Positions 1 through 8,210 of a DNA stretch of 40,390 bases are shown piece by piece. Every line of letters starts with the position of its first letter. Position 1 is the stretch's first letter. The notes below the pieces were generated by a model, which had not been told where the DNA came from, did no database searches, and saw only the letters and a program-made list of their open reading frames with translations. Source of the stretch: Firmicutes bacterium FC7 (GTDB taxonomy: Bacteria > Bacillota > Clostridia > Tissierellales > Tissierellaceae); contig JAKELU010000005.1 in NCBI GenBank assembly GCA_022760735.1, positions 44,730 through 85,119 on the forward strand, read 5' to 3'. Made by a program: the position numbers and the translations under genes.

Positions 1-17
1 TTCAAATATTGGACTAG
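1..17 (+). CDS. possible 3' end of an upstream gene (ylxM expected)
   Basis: One frame entering the window reads Q-I-L-D and stops at TAG 15-17, just before the ffh ribosome binding site. In Firmicutes the gene before ffh is usually ylxM, the putative SRP-associated helix-turn-helix protein. Four residues cannot identify it, so the call rests on synteny alone. Confidence 0.25.
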
Positions 18-33
18 GCAGGAGGTCGTTGTT

Positions 34-1374
34 ATGGTTTTTGAAAGTTTATCTGAAAAGCTACAAAATGCTTTAGGTAAATTAAGAGGCAAGGGTAAAC
101 TATCTGAAAAAGATTTGGATTTAGCCATGAGAGAAGTAAGACTTGCTCTCCTAGAAGCTGATGTTAACTTTAAAGTAGTTAAAGATTTTATAAAAACCGT
201 AAAAGAAAGAGCAATTGGTACAGAGGTTATGGAAAGCCTTACTCCTGGCCAACAGGTTATAAAAATAGTAAATGACGAATTATCAAAGTTAATGGGTGAT
301 AAAGAATCTAAATTAGAATTTGCACCATCACCACCAACTGTAATACTAATGTGTGGCCTTCAAGGTGCAGGTAAAACTACAACAACTGGTAAATTAGCTT
401 TTAATTTAAAAAAACAAAACAAAAGACCTTTACTTGTAGCTTGTGATATATATAGACCTGCTGCAATAAAACAGCTTGAGGTAGTTGGTGAAAAAGTAGG
501 AGTTCCTGTTTTTTCTATGGGTGATAAACACAATCCAGTGGATATTGCTAAAGCTTCATTAGAGCATGGAAAGAAACATGGTAATGATGTGATTTTAATA
601 GATACTGCAGGTAGATTACACATTGACGAAGAGTTGATGGATGAAATAAAGAATATATACGACGCAGTAAATCCTAAAGAAGTTTTATTAGTTTTAGATG
701 CAATGACAGGGCAGGATGCTGTCAATGTAGCACAGTCATTTAATGAAAAATTAGGAATTACAGGTGTAATCCTAACTAAGTTAGATGGAGATGCTAGAGG
801 TGGTGCTGCACTATCACTTAGAGCTGTGACTAACAAACCAATTAAATTTGTTGGTATGGGTGAAAAATTAGACCAATTAGAACCCTTTTATCCAGATAGA
901 ATGGCATCAAGAATCCTAGGCATGGGTGACGTATTAAGCTTAATAGAAAAAGCTCAAGCTAGTATTGATGAAAAGAAAGCACTTGAACTAGAGAAGAAAA
1001 TTAAAACAGCACAATTTACCTTTGATGATTTCTTGGATCAGTTAGAACAAATGAAAAACATGGGACCCCTTGATCAAATATTAGGGATGTTGCCAGGAGT
1101 AAATACAAAAGCCTTAAAAGGACTTGATGTCAATGATAAGGATATTGGTAGGATTGAAGCAATTATAAAATCTATGACTAAAAAAGAAAGAGAAAATCCT
1201 GATATCATTGATAGTAGTAGAAGAAAAAGAATAGCAATGGGTAGTGGCACCAATGTACAAGATGTCAATAGACTTTTAAAACAATTTAAAGAAACTAAGA
1301 AGATGATGAAGAAATTTTCAGACATGGAAAAAACGATGAAGAAAAAAGGAAAATTTGGATTTCCCTTTTTCTAA
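34..1374 (+). CDS. ffh: signal recognition particle GTPase Ffh (SRP54)
   Basis: Protein subunit of the signal recognition particle. It binds 4.5S/scRNA and signal sequences on the ribosome and delivers nascent membrane and secreted proteins to FtsY. The 446 residues show the family order: N-terminal helical bundle (about 1-95), G domain with P-loop GLQGAGKT at 108-115, DTAGR at 190-194 and TKLDGDARGG from 248, then a Met-rich M domain (about 300-446) ending in a basic tail. Length is normal. GGAGG at 21-25 sits 8 nt before the ATG. rpsP follows after 31 bp in the same direction, the usual start of this SRP/ribosome cluster. Identification is certain. Confidence 0.98.
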   Translation: MVFESLSEKLQNALGKLRGKGKLSEKDLDLAMREVRLALLEADVNFKVVKDFIKTVKERAIGTEVMESLTPGQQVIKIVNDELSKLMGDKESKLEFAPSPPTVILMCGLQGAGKTTTTGKLAFNLKKQNKRPLLVACDIYRPAAIKQLEVVGEKVGVPVFSMGDKHNPVDIAKASLEHGKKHGNDVILIDTAGRLHIDEELMDEIKNIYDAVNPKEVLLVLDAMTGQDAVNVAQSFNEKLGITGVILTKLDGDARGGAALSLRAVTNKPIKFVGMGEKLDQLEPFYPDRMASRILGMGDVLSLIEKAQASIDEKKALELEKKIKTAQFTFDDFLDQLEQMKNMGPLDQILGMLPGVNTKALKGLDVNDKDIGRIEAIIKSMTKKERENPDIIDSSRRKRIAMGSGTNVQDVNRLLKQFKETKKMMKKFSDMEKTMKKKGKFGFPFF

Positions 1375-1405
1375 TAGATATTAATTTTTTAGGAGGTGAA
1401 AATAA

Positions 1406-1675
1406 ATGGCAGTTAAAATTAGATTAAAAAGAATGGGTGCTAAGAAAAACCCTTTTTATAGAATAGTTGTTGCTGATTCTCGTTCTCCAAGAGATGGTAG
1501 ATTTATTGAGGAAATAGGATACTATAATCCACTAACAGAACCTAAGACTGTTAAATTTGATAATGAGAAAGCAATTAAATGGATAAAAAATGGCGCTAAA
1601 CCTACAGAAACAGTAGAAAGATTATTTAAAGAAAGTGGTTTGTTTGAAAATGCCGAATCCAATACAGAGGAATAA
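1406..1675 (+). CDS. rpsP: 30S ribosomal protein S16
   Basis: S16 is a small-subunit protein needed for correct assembly of the 16S 5' domain. The 89-residue product begins [20 protein letters not shown] and carries the family's [22 protein letters not shown] region, with an acidic tail at the C terminus. AGGAGGTGA precedes the ATG. It lies between ffh and khpA and is presumably co-transcribed with khpA-rimM-trmD, the conserved order in Firmicutes. Confidence 0.98.
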   Translation: MAVKIRLKRMGAKKNPFYRIVVADSRSPRDGRFIEEIGYYNPLTEPKTVKFDNEKAIKWIKNGAKPTETVERLFKESGLFENAESNTEE

Positions 1676-1693
1676 TTCACGGAGGTGCGTTCA

Positions 1694-1924
1694 ATGGGAG
1701 AATTAGTAGAGTTTATTGCAAAAGCTCTTGTAGATTATCCTGAACAGGTAAGCGTCAATGAAGTTGAAGGTTCCCAATCTGTTATTATTGAACTAAAAGT
1801 AGCTCAAGAGGATATGGGTAAAATTATAGGAAAACAAGGTAGAATTGCAAAAGCAATTAGAACTGTTGTAAAGGCAGCAGCAATAAAAGATAATAAAAGA
1901 GTAGTTGTTGAGATTATTCAATAA
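1694..1924 (+). CDS. khpA: KH-domain RNA-binding protein KhpA (YlqC)
   Basis: Small KH-domain RNA-binding protein; in streptococci KhpA works with KhpB/Jag and affects cell elongation and division. The 76 residues are essentially one KH fold, with the GKIIGKQGR (GxxG) RNA-binding loop near the middle followed by the IAKAIRTVVKAAA helix. I start it at ATG 1694, 8 nt after GGAGG (1681-1685). The earlier in-frame GTG at 1685 lies inside that SD and is unlikely. It sits 18 bp after rpsP and about 20 bp before rimM, its usual place. Confidence 0.95.
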   Translation: MGELVEFIAKALVDYPEQVSVNEVEGSQSVIIELKVAQEDMGKIIGKQGRIAKAIRTVVKAAAIKDNKRVVVEIIQ

Positions 1925-1944
1925 ATTTGAATATTGGTGAGGAA

Positions 1945-2448
1945 ATGGATTATACAATAATAGGTAAAATAATCAACACACATGGGATAAGAGGAGAAGT
2001 TAAGGTTTATCCATTAACTGATGATATCAATAGATTTGATTTTCTATATGAAGCATTTATAGGGGATGATAAATTTCCAGTAAATGTAGAGAAAGCAAGA
2101 TATCATAAAGACACAGTTATACTTAAATTTAAAGAGTTTGATAACATAAATGATATTATAAAATTTAAGGATATGTATATTTTTGTCAGTGATGAAAATA
2201 GGATTATTTTACCAGAAGATCACTATTTCATTTATGATTTAGTTGGTTGTAAGGTTGTTAATACAAATAATCAACCAATTGGATATATAAAGGATGTATT
2301 ACAAGGCTATAGTAATGATGTCTATTTGATTGAAGATAAGAACAACAATAAAGAATATCTTATTCCTGCTGTCAAAGAATTTATTAAACATGTAAATATT
2401 AATGATAAAATAATCATAATTGACCCTATTGAAGGAATGATAGAATGA
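1945..2448 (+). CDS. rimM: 16S rRNA processing/ribosome maturation protein RimM
   Basis: RimM binds S19 and assists maturation of the 30S head. The 167-residue product opens with MDYTIIGKIINTHGIRGEVKV, the diagnostic RimM N-terminal beta barrel, and ends with a PRC-barrel domain (about 93-167, including DLVGCKVVNTNNQPIGYIKDV). I choose ATG 1945 because the family begins here. A TTG at 1927 is in frame but has no SD. The purine-rich GGTGAGG (1936-1942) lies unusually close to ATG 1945, so initiation may be weak or coupled to khpA. The stop overlaps the trmD start (ATGA). Confidence 0.95.
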   Translation: MDYTIIGKIINTHGIRGEVKVYPLTDDINRFDFLYEAFIGDDKFPVNVEKARYHKDTVILKFKEFDNINDIIKFKDMYIFVSDENRIILPEDHYFIYDLVGCKVVNTNNQPIGYIKDVLQGYSNDVYLIEDKNNNKEYLIPAVKEFIKHVNINDKIIIIDPIEGMIE

Positions 2449-3122
2449 AGATAGATATCTTAACATTATTTCCAGATTTTTTTGATAATCTATCAAATTA
2501 TAGTGTAATAGGTAGGGCAATTAAAGAAAAAAAGATTAATATTAATTGTATAGATATTAGAGATTTTTCTAATAACAAGCATAGGAAGGTTGATGATTAT
2601 CCATTTGGCGGAGGGCATGGTATGGTTATGATGCCTGGTCCCATTTATGGTGCTATAAGTCATGTTAAGACAGAAAAATCTAAAGTTATTTATCTCTCAC
2701 CTCAAGGGAAAAAACTTAATCAGGATATTGTAAACTCCTTATCTAATGAAGAGCATTTAATTCTGCTTTGTGGACATTATGAAGGTATAGACAACAGGAT
2801 TATTGAAAATTATATTGATGAGGAGATATCAATAGGTGATTATGTTTTAACTGGTGGAGAAATTCCTGCTTTAGTATTGATTGACTGTGTAACAAGGCTT
2901 ATACCAGGTGTTTTAAGTAGTGCAGAATCATATACTGATGAGTCCCATTATGATGGACTACTTGAATATCCACAATATACTAGGCCACGAGAATTTAATG
3001 GTTTAAAAGTACCTGAAATTCTATTGAGTGGTGATCATAAAAGAATTGCTGAATGGAGAAAAAGTGAAGCCATAAGAGTCACCTTAGAAAAGAGACCTGA
3101 TTTACTTGATAACCAGAAGTAA
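2445..3122 (+). CDS. trmD: tRNA (guanine-37-N1)-methyltransferase TrmD
   Basis: TrmD methylates G37 of tRNAs with a G at position 36, using S-adenosylmethionine, and so prevents +1 frameshifting. The 225 residues carry the SPOUT trefoil-knot landmarks: ILTLFPDFF at the N terminus, YPFGGGHGMVM, LLCGHYEGIDNR, SIGDYVLTGGEIPALVLID and EYPQYTRP. The C terminus stops soon after RPDLL, slightly shorter than many homologues, but every catalytic region is present. Its ATG overlaps the rimM stop by 4 bp, so translational coupling is likely. It closes the ffh-to-trmD run; rplS downstream has its own promoter. Confidence 0.98.
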   Translation: MKIDILTLFPDFFDNLSNYSVIGRAIKEKKININCIDIRDFSNNKHRKVDDYPFGGGHGMVMMPGPIYGAISHVKTEKSKVIYLSPQGKKLNQDIVNSLSNEEHLILLCGHYEGIDNRIIENYIDEEISIGDYVLTGGEIPALVLIDCVTRLIPGVLSSAESYTDESHYDGLLEYPQYTRPREFNGLKVPEILLSGDHKRIAEWRKSEAIRVTLEKRPDLLDNQK

Positions 3123-3151
3123 TAAAAGCTGTATTTTTAAATTAAAATTAA

Positions 3152-3180
3152 TTGTATAAAAATAATAATTATGCTATAAT
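3152..3180 (+). promoter_or_regulatory. sigma-A promoter of rplS
   Basis: TTGTAT (3152-3157), a 17-nt spacer, then TATAAT (3175-3180) preceded by TG at 3172-3173 (extended -10). It lies 30 bp after the trmD stop and would give a leader of about 65 nt. Confidence 0.75.
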
Positions 3181-3185
3181 ACGTA

Positions 3186-3250
3186 AGTATTTAATAAGGA
3201 CGGTCCTCTGTAATATGCATGAACGTCTATGGAGAAGGGAGGAAGAACTA
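3186..3250 (+). promoter_or_regulatory. rplS 5' leader with possible SD-sequestering pairing
   Basis: The leader between the promoter and rplS contains GGACGGTCC and a TCCTCT segment (3204-3209) that can pair with GGAGGA (3238-3243), the rplS Shine-Dalgarno. Autoregulatory L19 leaders are known in low-GC Gram-positives. Whether this one fits that family needs a covariance-model search; I infer it from position and the pairing only. Confidence 0.4.
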
Positions 3251-3598
3251 ATGGATATAATAAGAATGATAGAAGATGAACAATTAAGAAAAGATTTACC
3301 AAGCTTTAACGTAGGTGATACTGTTCAAGTTCATTATAAAGTTGTTGAAGGTTCTCGTGAAAGAATCCAAGTATATGAAGGTACAGTAATTAAGGTTCAA
3401 GGTGAAGGAGCTAGAAAGACTTTTACTGTTAGAAGATTATCTTATGGTGTAGGAGTAGAAAGAACATTCCCTATTCATTCTCCAAGAATAGAAAAGCTTG
3501 TAGTTACTAGAAAGGGTAAAGTAAGAAGAGCTAGACTTTACTACTTAAGAGAAAGACAAGGAAAATCAGCAAAAGTTAAAGAGAAGAAATTTTATTAA
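3251..3598 (+). CDS. rplS: 50S ribosomal protein L19
   Basis: L19 sits at the subunit interface of the 50S. The 115-residue product begins [20 protein letters not shown] and contains the conserved [19 protein letters not shown], the EGTVIK stretch and the basic C terminus ([20 protein letters not shown]). The frame is open further upstream to 3152, but ATG 3251 with AGGGAGGAA just before it is the family start, and the region upstream holds the promoter. An intrinsic terminator follows the stop directly. Confidence 0.98.
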   Translation: MDIIRMIEDEQLRKDLPSFNVGDTVQVHYKVVEGSRERIQVYEGTVIKVQGEGARKTFTVRRLSYGVGVERTFPIHSPRIEKLVVTRKGKVRRARLYYLRERQGKSAKVKEKKFY

Positions 3599-3625
3599 TG
3601 GGACTGTAAGGTCCCATTTTTATTG
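3598..3625 (+). terminator. intrinsic terminator after rplS
   Basis: ATGGGAC (3598-3604) pairs with GTCCCAT (3611-3617) around a 6-nt loop, followed by a T-rich tract. It begins at the last base of the rplS stop codon. Confidence 0.85.
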
Positions 3626-3666
3626 TAACATATTAAATGATAGCCCTTTAGCAAGGTGGTGATTTT

Positions 3667-4521
3667 ATGAACATGAATATAAATTGGTACCCAGGTCACA
3701 TGAAAAAAACAAGGGAGTCTATACAAAAAAATCTATCATTAGTTGATGTAGTATTTGAGTTGCTAGATGCTAGAATTCCTTATAGCAGTCAAAATCCAGT
3801 TATAGATAGTATTGTTTCAAATAAGCCAAGAGTAATAATAATGAACAAATCAGATTTGGCAGATCATAACGCTAATATCTTATGGCAGAATCATTTTAAT
3901 AAAGAACAAATACCTTCAATACTTTTTGATGCTATTAGTGGTAAAGGTGTTGAAAGACTCTTAAAACTTGCAGCTGAAGTAACTGAAGAAAAAAGAAAGT
4001 CATATGAAAGCAGAGGAGTTATAAATAGACCTATTCGTGCAATGATATTAGGCATACCTAATGTAGGAAAATCCACATTAATAAATACTCTATCAGGTAA
4101 GAAGGGTGCAAAAACAGGAAATAGACCGGGTATAACTAAATCAAATCAATGGATAAAAATAAGAGGACAGTTAGAGCTTCTAGATACTCCAGGGATATTA
4201 TGGCCTAAATTTGAAGAAGAAAAGGTTGGATTGAATTTGGCATTTACTGGTGCAATTAAAGATGAAATTTTGGATACTGATACTTTAGCGCTTAAATTGT
4301 TAGAGGTTTTAATTGAAATTGCACCCGACCACTTAATGAATAGATATAATGTTGAATTAGATAATAAAACAGCTTTAGAAGTTATGGAGTTAATAGGTGT
4401 TCGTAGAGGTTGTATAGTCAAAGGTGGAGAAATTGATTATTCCAAAACTAGTAATATTATTTTAGATGAATTCAGAAAAGGAAAAATCGGGAAAATAACC
4501 CTTGAATTACCAAGAGAATAG
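3667..4521 (+). CDS. rbgA: ribosome biogenesis GTPase RbgA (YlqF)
   Basis: Circularly permuted GTPase needed for late assembly of the 50S subunit in Firmicutes. The order of GTPase motifs is the permuted one: NKSD (G4) at 60-63, an SGKG G5-like segment near 95, P-loop GIPNVGKST at 129-137, and DTPG (G3) at 173-176. The N terminus INWYPGHMKKT is diagnostic. 284 residues is normal. AAGGTGG lies about 7 nt before ATG 3667; ATG 3673 is a possible alternative. It follows the rplS terminator by about 40 bp and precedes rnhB, the usual neighbour. Confidence 0.97.
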   Translation: MNMNINWYPGHMKKTRESIQKNLSLVDVVFELLDARIPYSSQNPVIDSIVSNKPRVIIMNKSDLADHNANILWQNHFNKEQIPSILFDAISGKGVERLLKLAAEVTEEKRKSYESRGVINRPIRAMILGIPNVGKSTLINTLSGKKGAKTGNRPGITKSNQWIKIRGQLELLDTPGILWPKFEEEKVGLNLAFTGAIKDEILDTDTLALKLLEVLIEIAPDHLMNRYNVELDNKTALEVMELIGVRRGCIVKGGEIDYSKTSNIILDEFRKGKIGKITLELPRE

Positions 4522-4529
4522 GAGAGCAT

Positions 4530-5153
4530 ATGATAGATTTAGAAAATCAACTATATGCAAATGGATATAAATATATTGCATGTATAGATGAAGTTGGAAG
4601 AGGATGTTTGCTAGGCGATGTTGTAGCTTGTGCTATAATAATGCCTAAAGATGTTATAATCGAAGGTGTGAAGGATTCAAAAAAACTTTCGCCAAAAAAG
4701 AGAGAAAAATTATATGATATAATATTGGAAAAATGCATTGCATATGGTATAGGTAGAATAGATGCTAAACAAATCGACGAAATTAATATAAAGGAAAGTA
4801 CAAGACTAGCCATGAAAATGGCTGTCGATAATTTAATGGACAAGTCTGGCAAAAAGATAACACCAGATTATCTGTTAGTAGATGCTGAAAAGATTAATAT
4901 AAATATTCCACAGAACGGAATTATTAAAGGCGATGAAAAATGTCATGGGATCTCATGTGCATCTATAATAGCGAAGGTATATAGAGATAGATTATGTATG
5001 GAATGGGCAGAAATATTTCCAGGATATAATATTGAAAAACATAAAGGATATGGGACAAAGGCACATGTAGAAGCTATTCATAAGCTCGGTGTTACCCCAA
5101 TTCATAGGAATACGTTTTTAAAAAAAATATTGGATGGTAATAACAATGATTAA
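4530..5153 (+). CDS. rnhB: ribonuclease HII
   Basis: Cleaves the RNA strand of RNA:DNA hybrids and incises at single ribonucleotides embedded in DNA. The 207 residues include the catalytic DEVGRG near residue 20, the VKDSKKLSPKKRE segment, an Asp in LLVDAE, and the HKGYGTKAHVEAI region typical of RNase HII. It lies 8 bp after rbgA with GGAGAG as SD. The end of the gene overlaps the yraN start, suggesting coupled translation. Confidence 0.98.
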   Translation: MIDLENQLYANGYKYIACIDEVGRGCLLGDVVACAIIMPKDVIIEGVKDSKKLSPKKREKLYDIILEKCIAYGIGRIDAKQIDEINIKESTRLAMKMAVDNLMDKSGKKITPDYLLVDAEKININIPQNGIIKGDEKCHGISCASIIAKVYRDRLCMEWAEIFPGYNIEKHKGYGTKAHVEAIHKLGVTPIHRNTFLKKILDGNNND

Positions 5154-5502
5154 TAACGTTGTTAGAGGTCGAACGGGTGAAGAAATAGCAAAAGAATATC
5201 TTATATCAAAAGGATACTCTATACTTGAGATGAATTATAGAAATACAATAGGTGAAATTGATATAATAGCAAAAATTGATGATATATTGGTTTTTATAGA
5301 AGTTAAAACAAGAAGTAATTATAATTATGGATTTGCATTCGAGGCAGTGGATTTAAGGAAACAGAAAAAAATTGTTAATACATCTTTAGTTTATATTAGT
5401 TACAAAAAATTAGCTAATATGCAATTAAGATATGATATAATAGAAATCTATTTGACAAAATCACCGAAAATTAATCATTTAGAAAACGCATTTTGTCTTT
5501 AA
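5146..5502 (+). CDS. yraN: YraN family (UPF0102) putative endonuclease
   Basis: Member of the YraN/UPF0102 family, with a restriction-endonuclease-like fold whose cellular role is not settled. The 118 residues show the nuclease core GEIDIIAKIDDILVFIEVKTR (E, D and E-x-K) after the RGRTGEEIAKEYLISKGY opening typical of the family. ATG 5146 is preferred: it is 8 nt from GGATGG and matches where homologues start. ATG 5134 is also in frame. It overlaps rnhB by 8 bp, the usual pairing in Firmicutes. Confidence 0.92.
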   Translation: MINNVVRGRTGEEIAKEYLISKGYSILEMNYRNTIGEIDIIAKIDDILVFIEVKTRSNYNYGFAFEAVDLRKQKKIVNTSLVYISYKKLANMQLRYDIIEIYLTKSPKINHLENAFCL

Positions 5503-5528
5503 ATATAAAAATATTGTGAAATTTAGTT

Positions 5529-5542
5529 ATTACCTTGGTAAT
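5529..5542. promoter_or_regulatory. 14-bp perfect palindrome upstream of comM
   Basis: ATTACCTTGGTAAT is a perfect palindrome in the 65-bp gap between yraN and comM, overlapping a TATAAT-like element at 5542-5547. It could be an operator; no regulator can be assigned. A perfect 14-mer palindrome is not rare by chance in 40 kb. Confidence 0.3.
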
Positions 5543-5567
5543 ATAATATATTTCAAAGGGGGATAAC

Positions 5568-7094
5568 ATGTATTCTAAAGTAAAAACTTGTGTATTACAA
5601 GGATTAGATGGACATGTTGTAGAGGTAGAGACTGATTTGTCAAGAGGTTTACCAGTTTTTTCTATCGTTGGCCTACCTGATGCTGCAATTAGAGAATCAA
5701 AAGACCGTGTAAGAACAGCTATAAAAAACAGTGGCTATGAGTTTCCTTTAAGTAGAATTACAATTAATTTAGCTCCAGCTAATTTAAGGAAAGATGGTTC
5801 TCAAATGGATTTGGCCATAGCAATAGGAATATTAGTAGCTGGTTCATTAGTTAAAGAAGAAAATGCAAAAGATGCAGTATTTATTGGGGAATTGTCTCTA
5901 GATGGGAAAATTAATCCCATAAATGGTGCATTACCAATGATTATATCTATGAGAGAGCAAAAAATTAAAAAGTGTATTATTCCATTTGATAATAAAGAAG
6001 AATGCGGTATAGTATCTGATATGGAAATTATTCCAGTGAAGAGTTTAAAAGAGGTTGTAAATTATTTAAATGAAGAATTAATAATTGATTCATATAATTG
6101 TGATAATTATAGATTTGATGAGGATGAAGGATATTTAGAAGATTTTTCTGATATAAAAGGCCAAGAAGGTCTAAAAAGAGCATTAGAGATAGCAGCTGCT
6201 GGAAGTCATAACATGCTTATCATTGGTCCTCCTGGATCAGGTAAGACAATGGCTGCAAAGAGATTACCTACAATACTTCCAAAGTTAACTTTTGAAGAGT
6301 CAATTGAAGTTACTAAAATATACAGCATTTCTGGTATTTTAAATACAAGAGGTTTGATTAAAGAAAGACCATTTAGATCACCTCATCATACTACTTCAAA
6401 TATATCACTGATTGGTGGAGGTAGAGTTCCAAAACCAGGCGAAGTTTCCCTTGCTCATAATGGAGTACTCTTTCTAGATGAACTACCTGAGTTTTCTAAA
6501 CAAGTATTGGAAGTATTAAGACAACCTTTAGAAGATGGTGTTGTAAATATATCTAGGGTAAATGGAACCTTAATATATCCGGCTAATTTTATGTTTATTG
6601 CAAGTATGAATCCATGTCCGTGTGGATACTATGGTGATCCCACTCACGAGTGTACATGCAATCAAAGTAGTATTGATAGATATTTAGGAAAGATAAGTCA
6701 TCCACTTTTAGATAGAATTGATATACACATTGAAGTATTGCCTGTTCAATACCAAGATTTGCATAGTGAATATAAAGGCGAATCTTCAGATTTGGTTAGA
6801 GAAAGAGTTCAAAGAGCTCGAGAAATTCAGATGAATAGATTAGGCAGTGAAAAAATTTATAGTAATTCTCAAATCCCAAATAAATTTATAAAAAAATATT
6901 GTAAATTATCTCCAAGTTCTGAAAATATTTTAAAGAACGCATTTTTAAAGTATAAATTTAGTGCTAGAACTTATAACAAAATAATAAAAGTTGCGAGAAC
7001 TATTGCTGACTTAGATAATAAAGAAATAATAGAAGATAATCATGTACTTGAAGCTATTAGATATAGAACTTTGGGTAGCAAATATTGGGGGTAA
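5568..7094 (+). CDS. comM: YifB/ComM family Mg-chelatase-like AAA+ ATPase
   Basis: ComM is a hexameric helicase that promotes branch migration during natural transformation in Gram-negatives. Its Firmicute homologues, next to dprA, are presumed to act in DNA processing. The 508 residues have an N-terminal ChlI/Lon-protease-like domain (about 1-170, with RVRTAIKNSGYEFP), an AAA+ core with Walker A GPPGSGKT near 223-230 and Walker B LFLDELPEF, and a CPCGYYGDP cysteine cluster plus C-terminal Mg-chelatase domain. AAAGGGGG provides the SD. The protein class is certain; the role in this organism is inferred from the dprA neighbour. Confidence 0.95.
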   Translation: MYSKVKTCVLQGLDGHVVEVETDLSRGLPVFSIVGLPDAAIRESKDRVRTAIKNSGYEFPLSRITINLAPANLRKDGSQMDLAIAIGILVAGSLVKEENAKDAVFIGELSLDGKINPINGALPMIISMREQKIKKCIIPFDNKEECGIVSDMEIIPVKSLKEVVNYLNEELIIDSYNCDNYRFDEDEGYLEDFSDIKGQEGLKRALEIAAAGSHNMLIIGPPGSGKTMAAKRLPTILPKLTFEESIEVTKIYSISGILNTRGLIKERPFRSPHHTTSNISLIGGGRVPKPGEVSLAHNGVLFLDELPEFSKQVLEVLRQPLEDGVVNISRVNGTLIYPANFMFIASMNPCPCGYYGDPTHECTCNQSSIDRYLGKISHPLLDRIDIHIEVLPVQYQDLHSEYKGESSDLVRERVQRAREIQMNRLGSEKIYSNSQIPNKFIKKYCKLSPSSENILKNAFLKYKFSARTYNKIIKVARTIADLDNKEIIEDNHVLEAIRYRTLGSKYWG

Positions 7095-7098
7095 TTTG

Positions 7099-8190
7099 AT
7101 GATTACTGAATCTAATATACTAATTTGGCTAAATAGCATTGGATTTAGCAATACCACAATATATAATATTATGAAATTCTATGATGATTTGACCGAATTA
7201 TGGTATTGTAACCTAAAAGATTTAAAAAACTTAGGTTTAATAAAAGAAAATGCTATTGATAAAATGAACAGACATAGAAATACTAATTATTTAGAGGAAT
7301 TGCTTGATGATTTAAATAAACATGAAATTAAAACTATTACTATCTTGGATAAGGATTATCCTAATAGTTTAATGAACATATATGATAAACCAGCAGTTTT
7401 ATATACAAAAGGTAATTATAAACTTGATAGCAACCTATCAATTGGAATTGTTGGATCTAGAAAAGCAACAGCTTACGGCAAATGGGCATGTGAGAAATTT
7501 ACAAAAGAACTTGTAAATTTAGGAGTAACTATTGTGAGTGGCTTAGCGACAGGAATAGATTCAATTGCTCATAAAACTGTTGTAGAAAATGGCGGGAAAA
7601 CTGTTGGTGTATTAGGTAATGGTATTGATAAAATATATCCAAAAAATAATTCTGAATTATATAAGGACGTATCCAACAACGGACTTTTGATCTCAGAATT
7701 TCCTTTAGGTACAGAACCATTAAGTTTTAATTTCCCAAGGAGAAATAGAATAATTGCTGGTTTATCCTATGGTATTATAGTAATTGAAGCAAAAGAGAAG
7801 TCTGGATCTTTAATTACTGCTCATCATGCTTTAGAACAAGGTAAAGAAATATTTGCATTACCAGGTAATATAAACAGTATATATAGTAAAGGTACAAACA
7901 AATTAATTAAAGATGGAGCAAAACCTTTATTAAGTATTGATGACATAATTGAAGAAATACATGATTTACAAATTAAAGTAAGTAACACTAAAACCAGTGG
8001 AATTGATTTTTCAATTTTAAGTGAAGACGAAGCAAATATAATAAGGATAATACAGGATGGACCTGTACACACTGATATTATCGCTTTAAAATCTGGAATG
8101 GACATATCAAATGTAGTAAGCATATTAACAATTTTAGAACTAAAAGGATACATTAAGGAGCTTTCGGGAAGAATCTTTACAGTTTGCTAG
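7099..8190 (+). CDS. dprA: DNA-processing protein DprA (Smf)
   Basis: DprA binds incoming single-stranded DNA during transformation and loads RecA onto it; it is also widespread in bacteria not known to be competent. The 363 residues contain the extended Rossmann fold: GIVGSRKATAYGKWA, VSGLATGIDSIAHK, TVGVLGNGIDKIYP, SEFPLG, PRRNRIIAGLS and SGSLITAHHALEQG, then a winged-helix-like C terminus (about 295-363). The frame opens earlier at 7042 inside comM, but ATG 7099, 4 bp after the comM stop and preceded by GGGGG, is the true start. Confidence 0.96.
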   Translation: MITESNILIWLNSIGFSNTTIYNIMKFYDDLTELWYCNLKDLKNLGLIKENAIDKMNRHRNTNYLEELLDDLNKHEIKTITILDKDYPNSLMNIYDKPAVLYTKGNYKLDSNLSIGIVGSRKATAYGKWACEKFTKELVNLGVTIVSGLATGIDSIAHKTVVENGGKTVGVLGNGIDKIYPKNNSELYKDVSNNGLLISEFPLGTEPLSFNFPRRNRIIAGLSYGIIVIEAKEKSGSLITAHHALEQGKEIFALPGNINSIYSKGTNKLIKDGAKPLLSIDDIIEEIHDLQIKVSNTKTSGIDFSILSEDEANIIRIIQDGPVHTDIIALKSGMDISNVVSILTILELKGYIKELSGRIFTVC

Positions 8191-8210
8191 AAAGTCTGGG
8201 GGTGTTATAT

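Noticed and set aside
360-836. Long open frame on the - strand inside ffh, and similar - strand frames inside many other genes
   Set aside because: All lie opposite strongly conserved genes, have no SD, and their translations resemble no family; they are shadows of AT-rich coding sequence.
5529-5542. Palindrome ATTACCTTGGTAAT as a firm operator
   Set aside because: Perfect 14-bp palindromes are expected a few times by chance in a window of this size; kept only as a low-confidence site.
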